Shown here piece after piece: positions 56,893-64,000 of a stretch of DNA of 64,000 nucleotides. The notes beneath the pieces are model-generated. The model was not told where the DNA came from. It ran no database searches and was given only the letters and a program-made list of their open reading frames with translations. The position numbers and the translations under genes are program-made. Within the stretch, counting starts at the first letter, position 1; every line of letters starts with the position of its first letter. Source of the DNA: Apiosordaria backusii (Eukaryota > Ascomycota > Sordariomycetes > Sordariales > Lasiosphaeriaceae); contig JAUKTV010000009.1 in NCBI GenBank assembly GCA_030549205.1, positions 1,488,001-1,552,000 on the forward strand, given 5' to 3'.

Positions 56893-59800
56893 TCATGGCT
56901 TAATAGACCAGAGTTCACGCGACCTACAGACAGTCAGTACGAGGCTAAACAACCAAATGCGGAAAAACAACGCACCATCCCAACTCGCGGTGTTTCTTGC
57001 TGCTCTTCCCTTTGCTCTCAGCCGTGGAAACAGCCAACGCCTTGCTGCAGGCCGCAAAAGACTCCAGAAGCTCTTTCATCCTGCCCGACTTGATGAACTC
57101 CTGAGCTATGCTTGAGTTCTTGTCGGCAATCAGGGCGGCAAGCTCCATGCACTCCATGAAGTTGTCACGCGAAACGGCGCCGCCCGCAAAGTGCAGGGTG
57201 CTGATGAATGCGATGACTATCTCCGGAATATAAGCCTCGCGGAGGTCTTGGAAGTCACTGTCAACTTGATTGCTGATCAACAACCAGTCTTTCAGGACTG
57301 GCTGCATGCAAGCCTTGACGTTGCGCACATCTCCGCCGGCCTGCGTCCACATCTCACGAGCAGGGGGGTGGGATGGACTGTGACAATTTGGTTAGCAAGC
57401 TCGGCTTTGCAAAAATAGATAAGTGTGAACTGGGGACATACTCTCTGCTGAGGCCGGCCATGGAAGCCAGGGTCTCCATTGAGTCAAGAGCTCGGACGAG
57501 ACATTCGAGTTCCCAGAGGTTTCTGACTACATTCAAAAGCCTATCTCTGCTCATACCGCATTCCCGGAGGAAAGCCTCATCAGGTTCGTTGTTAGCGAAC
57601 TCATCAAACCATCCGGGGCTATCGTCTTGGCTCTGCTCCAAAATCGTAAACGGCGTTTTGGACCTGGCGATTTCTCGCCCGGGAACACGAGCGCTGAGGG
57701 CACGAGCGGCACGTAGATCAGCTCGTTCTAAGACGTGTCAGTATCAGTCAGGGTAGCTAAGAAAGGGTAAAGCGATGACGTACTCAAAAAGTATTTGTAG
57801 AGTCGGCTGGCGTAGGTGCATGTCTCCAAAAACAATCCTGGGACCAGCATGAGCCACTCCAGAGTGCGGATAAGTTCTTCATTTTCGCCCTCCATGTCGT
57901 TGGAGTCGTCTCCAATGAAATCCGGTCTGACAATTCTGCCATACTTCAATGTGGCCGGCCCGTCCTCCAAAATTTTAAATTGGCCCTTTGCATCGCACCG
58001 AACTGACTTGTCGTTGACGTCGCCAAGGAAGATAAGGGGTAGCTTTCGGGCAAACTCCTTTATATCAACACCCAGCTTGCTCATAATGATGAGTTGGTGC
58101 TCGCGGATGTCATCGCCGACAATGTGGATGAGGTTTCTGCCCAGGGCCTCGTATAGTCGGTCGTCATGGAGCTTGGAGCAGTACAGGGGAACTAGCTCCT
58201 CGAGGTTGGCAAGTCGAAGGTAGCTGACATAGGACGCGAGAATGTTTTCCTGAGCTTGGCGGATCGCCTTGTGGCCATTTTCTTTCGTGGAACCACTGAG
58301 CCGTTCCAAAGTGTTGACAACGATGAGGACGTGAGCCAGTGTCCTCAGCCCGTCATAGTCTCCCAGTCCAACAAACTTCTTCTCGTTGATCTGTTCCGAC
58401 ACGGGAAAGTTAATCTCTGGGATTAGCTTGGACTTTGCCTTTGCATTGGCCTTCTTGGATAGCACAACCCCTTGATGGAACAGATATCGGCCTAGGTCGT
58501 TTGCAACAATGGCAGCTTGCAGTGACTTGAAAGTCCTTAGAGCCTCAGTGCTGGTTTTCGGGTCGCCCTCAAAGCTGGCCACGAGGCGCTTCGCAACCGT
58601 TGCCGGCTCGCTGTGGTGAACAACAGCATTGAAAGCCGGAAAACGCGCAGCAATCTCGAGCAGGTCTTTGCCGCCCTTGGTCATCAAGAACAGGTCAAAC
58701 TGTGTTCTCAGGAGAGCGTTATAATGCGCAAAAAGCCTGTCATCCCACGATTTGCACACCTTCTCAACGCTCTCAAGGTCACCGGCGAGAAGTCCGTAGA
58801 CAGCCCGGTCGTATTCACTTGTCCCTCCGTCTCGAGCAGCTGCGTAACACATCCTTCTCCAGAGCACCAGCGAGCTTGGCTCAAAGTCAAACTGCTCTTC
58901 ATCCTGAGGATTCGAAAGTGGCAGCGGCGCAATTGTGGCTGCTCTCCAGAGTTCTGTCCTCTCTGAACACCACTCCCGTATTTCAGACATGGAGTAGCCC
59001 CGGCGCAGCATTTCAAAACATCCCAGCCAGATAGCCCGCTCGAAAAAGTCGTCTTGTGGCTCTAGTTTCCGGCCTTGGCGTGTGACCGCATCTGGATCGA
59101 GCTGAGTGATGAGGGTGTTTGAGCCAAGGTGGGATTCAGAGGAGGCAGCATTGGGGTCAAGCACACCCTGGTATCCATTGACACTCTTTTGTAGCTTGAT
59201 CTTGTGACGCGTATGAAGCCAGCCATGCGCCAAAATGTCTCCCCTCTCAGCGTTGTGCTGGAGTTCGCTCACAACCTCATCAACCGGCGGCCCGTGACTA
59301 GCGCTGTTCTGTAACCACTCCAGCACAATCTTCCTCTCTCTCGCCACCGAGTCCGTGATCAGAAATTCCTCCCACCAATCCCTCCGCGACTGAGGCGCCT
59401 GATTGCCCTCGTTCTTCGGCTCAGCAACGTCCGGGTCTCGGTAGCGGAGCGGCAGTATGCGCCGCAAAAGATCCCATGTTTGGGCCTCTTCTTCTGCACG
59501 TCGTATCTCCTCGGCACTGACAGATAAGTAACCGTCGTCAACTTCATCAATATCCATCTCAACAGACCCCGGTCTTTGCCAGCTGGGGCCCCGGTTTCGT
59601 GCTCCCGCCTGGCTTGCTTGCAGCCTGTCAACTCTTTTTCGTGTGTAGTTGTAATATGAGTCAAGTAGTTTGAAGACTTGCGCGCGTTTCTCGGAGGTCG
59701 AACCACCCCTCAGATCGGTGTTGTAGCGGTCGAGCTCAGCAGCGAAGAAGTCGACATCGTTCCCGACCCGGACGATGCTCTGGCGGTTGGCAGACTCGAG

Positions 59801-60019
59801 GTCGGCCATTTCGTGGTGTGCCGGTTCTATGCAGGATGTTAGACAGACACAGCATGAATCGCCATGATCAGAAAGCAATCTAACCTTGAGGCCGGATCTC
59901 TGAGCTAGCCCTGGAGCTCTCCTGGGAGATGGATGGAAAATTCTAAAAAAGGGATGCTGTCAGAGACGTCTGGGCCATTTCGAATTCTAACACACGAGGC
60001 TTACAAAGGCTGGCGCCAT
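56893..60019 (-). CDS. NUP84: Nucleoporin NUP84/NUP107, 944 aa
   Basis: Six exons: 60019-60005 (15 nt), 59942-59885, 59826-57784, 57727-57442, 57377-56976 and 56923-56893 (31 nt); introns 52-64 bp; 2835 nt. The protein is all-helical: a disordered start (MAPAFNFPSISQESSRASSE), then WDLLRRILPLRYRDPD, DWWEEFLITDSVARERKIVLEWLQ, DFFERAIWLGCFEMLRRGYSMSEIREWC, LSRVRR-type helices and a C-terminal half ending AVSTAESKGKSSKKHRELG then W-S-R-E-L-W-S-I-K-P. This is the Nup84/Nup107 member of the Y-shaped scaffold complex of the nuclear pore. The first exon encodes only five residues; the upstream ATG is preferred because both small introns have clean GT/AG sites and keep frame into the conserved MADLESANRQS. 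Length is close to the usual family size. Confidence 0.9.
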
Positions 60020-60787
60020 GTTGCCGACGGGACAGCAAAATTCGAAAACACGTTGTAAGAATTTCCAATTCGTGTCTTGCTTGTTGCGCCTGGTCGGCAC
60101 TTCGTTTTCCTTGTGGTATGTTGGGGCAGTGAAGTGGAACTTGAACAGGCGGTTCGGGGGGTCTATCGCATCTTGGGAAAAAGACTGTTGGCGGTCGATT
60201 GATCTTCGTATGAGCGCCTGGGACAAATTGGGGGGTTTGGAGAAAGCTACAGAAGATGCAGCTGTGTTGACTGAGGGTCGCGACGGTAATGTGATAATTA
60301 CCTATTCACTGCAGTCTGGAGTGCGGATATTGGTGATCCTTTGAGCTGGACGCGGTCGCGTCATATGTGGTTCGAAAAATCGTCGAAGAGCTCCTGTCCC
60401 CGGCTGTTGCCCACCAACCACGCTAAATTCACCAGCTTCTTGGTCCAGATTAACCTTCCCCCTGTAGGGCACGGACCGTTTCCAGGCTTCTGCTTTGCGG
60501 TCGCTGGGCCCCACCCACCCAGGCAGTGAGAACTAGAAAAAGCTTCTGCGATTGGAAAATTTTGAACTTTTCTCTTTTCTTCTTCAATGTCTTTGGCATT
60601 CGTCTTAGAGTCTCGGAACAAGGTCCTCAGTGCTTGTTCAGGTCCACGCGGCCTCTCGCGCGCTCAACGATCGCCTAGAGGAAACATGCACTCTCCTTCT
60701 ATGTTGCCTGCACCTTTACGGGGCGTTCAGGTGGACGCATTGGATGTGTGATACATTTTGATGTTTTGGAAATACAGAGATCAACTA
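60020..60787. other. Intergenic between NUP84 and CMC4
   Basis: 768 bp between two minus-strand genes. Contains the NUP84 promoter. No coding frame is supported. Confidence 0.5.
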
Positions 60788-61247
60788 TTATTGCTTTGCC
60801 TTCTCCCTTTGTTCTAGTTTCAGTCTCAGCAAGCTGGCCTTGGGACAGCTAACCGTTGTTGCTTCGTCGCCGTTCTTTTTGTAGAACGCCTGGCAGCATT
60901 CGTAGAGGGCATCGACATACTTCGTGCACTTGGCTTCGTCGAACCCGTTCCGTGTCAAACAGTCTGCGATGGGTGTGAGTCTGGGTCTGAGGCCTCAATC
61001 TTGACGTTGCGATATTGCATAGTTTGCTCACTTTGTATGGCGCACTGGGGTTTAGTCAGCATGGGCTATGTTCTGTTCTGAATGGCATCAAGAATCTCCC
61101 CAAGGCCTGGCCATGGAGCAATGGACGTACTGCGCGTGGATGACATGGAGGATCAGTCTGAAGGTCTCTCTCAAGCGCCTGATTGTGCGCAAAAAACAAG
61201 TCAGCAGTCGCCCCTGGAGATGTGGTAGAGCAGAGTAAATCAACCAT
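60788..61247 (-). CDS. CMC4: Twin CX9C mitochondrial protein CMC4, 79 aa
   Basis: Four exons: 61247-61245 (the ATG alone), 61178-61131, 61044-61032 (13 nt) and 60963-60788; introns 66, 85 and 68 bp; 240 nt. The protein reads M-A-L-E-R-D-L-Q-T-D-P-P-C-H-P-R-A-C-A-I-Q, then CLTRNGFDEAKC (CX10C here), VDALYECCQAFYKK and SCPKASLLRLKL. The Cys pattern and PPCHPRAC start are those of CMC4/MTCP1-type intermembrane-space proteins oxidised by Mia40. The ATG-only exon relies on an unusual GTTGAT donor. If that intron is retained the frame stays open (it is 66 bp) and the product is 101 aa with a longer N-terminus. The chosen form gives the usual family length of 70-80 residues. Confidence 0.83.
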
Positions 61248-62346
61248 TTTGGAGACGATAACTCGAGGTTTGCGAGCAACAAGTAAGACGGTGGTGTTTT
61301 CTACCCCTTTTCTCTCTCCGAGAAGCTTGAGATGTTTCGGCGTAGAATTACCAGTCAAGACAGCACGGCGTAGTCCCTGCCCTGTGGGAACGATGATGTC
61401 AGGATCCCTGTCAGGATCAAAAGAGCCGCTAGCCATCCGCCGTCCGTATCTCTTTACTAGGTACCTTAGAATTATCTATACACTGTTTTCATTGACACAC
61501 TAAGAAGTGAGCAAACACTTCTGGGACCAAGTTGTACTCGCAGAATCAGTCGCGCACCGGATCGGTCAATTACCCGTATTCTGAATTTAGACTTTCGGTG
61601 ATGTCTACAAACTGCAAAGTTGCATCGAAACTGAAGGTGACCTCTCGCTTGGTACATGTGGATGCATGACAGGTTCAGGGTTAGGTAAAATGCTCGCTGC
61701 TGGGCCTTTTCGTTGGCAGTACTAGAGCCTACCTAAGTCACTGGTGGCTTCTGGGCTTTTTCTTTATTCCTGCTGTTTTGCGCTGGCAGGCACGGCAGGG
61801 TTACCTATTCGTCTTCTCTGTCTTTGCTATAACCCCCAAACCTTATTTCGACTTGAACCCCACCAAGGCTCGACCTAGCCGCAACAACCGCCCCGCGCAA
61901 AACCGACCGCACATCCCACCCTCTGTCGCCAGCGTCAGTTCACGGTGGTGCAAACCAATTCCGAGCTACTTCCTCTATTCCTCTCCCCTTCGCCCAAAGC
62001 ACCGCAAACTGCTTAACAGTTCACAACAAAAAGTGAACACGATCCAGTCGCAAGATCAGCTCAGGTACGTGTGCGCGCTTCCTCTTCAACCCCTCCATCC
62101 CATAGGCAGCTTCGCGCCCTGGGCTGCTCCCGTCCCTATCCAGGCACCACCCTTAGGCACGCGCTTCCCATTTTCCGACGTCGTTCATCATTTGCAACTC
62201 GCCCCCCAGCAATCTTTCCCCTTCCACTTTCTTCCGCGCAATCCAACTCGCCACGACCAAACAAACACATTTCTCGGATTCAGAAGGACTAACCTCCCAT
62301 TTCCACAGCTTACCTTCGCCCACGACAAACCATCTCGAGATTTGCA
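61248..62346. other. Divergent region between CMC4 (-) and SUMO (+)
   Basis: 1.1 kb holding both promoters and the SUMO 5' leader. The open frames crossing it show no domain and no conservation I recognise. Confidence 0.5.
62065..62308 (+). other. Probable 5' UTR intron of the SUMO gene
   Basis: CAG|GTACGT at 62062-62070 is a good donor, and ACTAACCTCCCATTTCCACAG (branch point and acceptor) ends at 62308, just 38 bases before the ATG at 62347. The removed piece is 244 bp. Leader introns are common in fungal housekeeping genes. Confidence 0.6.
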
Positions 62347-62750
62347 ATGGCTGACGCTGCGGAGAACGGCACCCCCGGCCAGGCCGGCCCCGATGTCCCC
62401 CAGGGCGGCAGCGAGCACCTCAACATCAAGGTTACCGATAACAACAACGAGGTCTTCTTCAAGATCAAGCGGAGCACCAAGCTGGAAAAGCTCATGACAG
62501 CCTTCTGCGAGCGCCAGGGAAAGACGCTCCAGTCGGTCCGGTTCCTGTTCGAAGGCCAGCGTGTCCAGCCCTCAGACACCCCGGATACTGTATGTTTGTT
62601 CCTTTCCAGAGGTTCCCATCCTCTTCACCTCATCACGGCTATCCTGCAAACGCAATTCGCTAACCAAAATATGTGACTGTTTCTCAGCTTGAAATGCAAG
62701 ATGGGGACACTCTCGAGGTTCACCAGGAACAAGTCGGCGGTGGTTTCTAA
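62347..62750 (+). CDS. SMT3: Small ubiquitin-like modifier SUMO/Smt3, 101 aa
   Basis: Two exons: 62347-62589 and 62688-62750, one 98-bp intron, 306 nt. A flexible N-terminus (MADAAENGTPGQAGPDV) leads into the ubiquitin fold: HLNIKVTDNNNEVFFKIKRSTKLEKLMTAF, CERQGKTLQSVRFLFEG, QRVQPSDTPDTLEMQDGD and LEVHQEQVGGGF. A Ulp-type protease would remove the residues after the GG. The intron interrupts between PDT and LEM, a place where many fungal SUMO genes have one. It is joined to nuclear and septin targets and affects transcription, repair and division. Confidence 0.95.
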
Positions 62751-63452
62751 ATACCCAAAAGAAACCTCTTGGTCTCATTCCTTTGTGACTATGGGATATT
62801 AAATACCGAGGGAACGGGACTGATTTCAATCTCATACAGAGTGGGTGATGGGTTTCTAAAACGAGGCAGAGGAGAAAGAACTATGGATTGCATTACCTAG
62901 CAGTGGTCACCGTGGTTGGTGCACAGGCACATGCCAAGTGGTGACGCAGAAGTCTACATCGGACGGATGGATGGAGTTATCTTTGGGCGGGTGGTCTTGA
63001 TGATGGGCAGAGACGGTTTTCATCTCTCGCTATCGTGGTGTTTTTTTGCCAGTGAAAGGATTCTGGCACATTTCGGGGCGTAGTTATCTGGCACAATACG
63101 GAAGCCAACCTTTGAGCAACTCAGGACTCTTGTTTTCGTGGATGCCATGACCGTGACTGTCATTTTTTTTGGTTTCTTGAAACCACGCGACGGCCTTCTC
63201 CTAGGCGGAAAGAGATGACTAACAATTCATGTTATCAATTTGACGAAGCCAAAAACGCCAGATCTAGGTACAGACTCATTATTATGCTTCCTCATATAAA
63301 TCCATTCTCCGATTCCAACACCAACACAAACAGAGATATGCTTTGCTCGCTCACTGTATTCAACAACGCCATGTAACAAAACAACCATAAACACAACCAG
63401 TCTCAAGGACAATCATGCAACCATAACATGCTACACATACGTTCCTGAAGCC
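62751..63452. other. Intergenic: SUMO 3' region and LIM gene 3' end
   Basis: 702 bp between two convergent genes. No supported frame. Confidence 0.5.
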
Positions 63453-64000
63453 TCAAGCCTTGAGCTCGGCTTCCATGCACTTGGTACACAGGACGACCGT
63501 CTCGCCCGGCGCTCCACGCCCCTCCTGAGGGAAAATCTGGCCGTCGTCAAACCCCCCGTGGCACAAAGCGCAGCGGAAGCACTCGTCGTGCCACTCGCCG
63601 CCCAACGCCCGAATGTACTGTCCGATGACGGCCTTCCGGCAGGCGCGGCACTTGGGCGCCCTCCGCTCCGTGCGCTTCGTCTGACAAGAGACACACCACG
63701 CATAGCCGTCCTTCTCGATGTGCGTCATGCCCTTCTCAAACGGATCGCCGCACTCGGCGCAGAAAAAGTGGCCAAAGTGCCAGTGCGAACCCAGCGCCAC
63801 CACGTGCTCGCCCATGATGGGCGTCTTGCAGTGCTTGCACCTGGGCGCAAACAGCTCGTGCCAGTCGAGATGGCAGAAGAAGCGCAGGCGCTCGTCGCCG
63901 TCTTCTGCTTCCGTCTCGCCTGGCTTTTCGGGAAGAATTTCGCCGGCAGCCCGGCGAGAGATGCGCTCGAGGCGCTGGGCGCGGTAGTGGTCTGGCTCGG
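63453..64000 (-). CDS. LIM-domain protein, C-terminal part (runs off the right edge)
   Basis: The minus-strand frame is open from the window edge to a TGA at 63453-63455 and carries 181 residues. After a linker (LERISRRAAGEILPEKPGETEAEDGDE) come LIM zinc fingers: CHLDWHELFAPRCKHC, GEHVVALGSHWHFGHFFCAEC, YAWCVSC, then RRAPKCRACRKAVIG, LGGEWHDECFRCALCHGGF and LCTKCMEAELKA. Each Cys/His pair matches the CX2C...HX2C...CX2C rule of LIM zinc binding. It resembles fungal paxillin-like (Pxl1-type) LIM proteins, which act at the septum and actin cytoskeleton. The N-terminus is outside the window so the full domain count is unknown. Confidence 0.85.
   Translation of the reverse strand, partial: EPDHYRAQRLERISRRAAGEILPEKPGETEAEDGDERLRFFCHLDWHELFAPRCKHCKTPIMGEHVVALGSHWHFGHFFCAECGDPFEKGMTHIEKDGYAWCVSCQTKRTERRAPKCRACRKAVIGQYIRALGGEWHDECFRCALCHGGFDDGQIFPQEGRGAPGETVVLCTKCMEAELKA

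Noticed and set aside
61056..61436. 126-codon minus frame starting MASGSFDPDRDP
   Set aside because: Most of it is CMC4 leader, exon 2 and unspliced introns; the conserved part is only the CMC4 exon.
33473..64000. A secondary-metabolite or other functional gene cluster
   Set aside because: The neighbours are unrelated housekeeping genes with no polyketide, peptide or terpene synthase and no cluster regulator.

Overview
The window looks like nuclear DNA of a filamentous ascomycete (Pezizomycotina, probably Sordariomycetes). The reasons are short 48-170 bp GT-AG introns, gene-rich DNA of roughly 50% GC, a cyanovirin-N-like (CVNH) gene, a PTH11/rhodopsin-like seven-helix protein, and a long AT-rich block whose repeat copies differ by C-to-T and G-to-A changes mostly at CpA/TpG, the mark of repeat-induced point mutation (RIP). 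I could not fix the genus.

Layout. 1-718: the 5' LTR and first 87 gag codons of a Ty3/Gypsy element running off the left edge, not RIP-mutated. 719-19941: three copies of one Ty1/Copia family (679 bp LTRs, about 5.1 kb interiors), wholly inactivated. An inverted element is oldest, and two forward copies sit inside it, each flanked by a perfect 5-bp target duplication (TATTA, GCTTA). 19942-23100: a mosaic of decayed repeat modules. 23177-23930: a minisatellite and a tandem duplication. 24316-25182: a Myb/SANT-like gene. 25183-30315: 5.1 kb without a recognisable gene, with an ACGCG cluster, a CT microsatellite, a hairpin and an almost G-free 1.3 kb repeat tract that is probably the mRNA leader of the next gene. 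30316-32151: a Cys/His-rich nuclear-type protein.

33473-64000 is ordinary euchromatin with genes 92-1100 bp apart: an ABCC full transporter (-), an SDR (-), a rhodopsin-domain membrane protein (+), a CVNH protein (-), an MBD4-like DNA glycosylase (-), cytochrome c1 (-), DAHP synthase (-), a FAR-17a/AIG1-like membrane protein (-), a WD40-cyclophilin (+), an FMN alpha-hydroxy-acid dehydrogenase (-), NUP84/NUP107 (-), CMC4 (-), SUMO (+) and the end of a LIM-domain protein (-). Exon chains were built by eye from splice motifs and family conservation; every complete multi-exon chain sums to a whole number of codons.

The genes do not form a biosynthetic cluster or operon-like set; they are mostly housekeeping. 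Two promoter readings fit their products: paired ATTGG/CCAAT boxes upstream of cytochrome c1 (respiratory HAP-type control) and TGAGTCA sites at DAHP synthase (cross-pathway amino-acid control). The G-free leader and the reconstructed Copia nest are the most unusual structures here.
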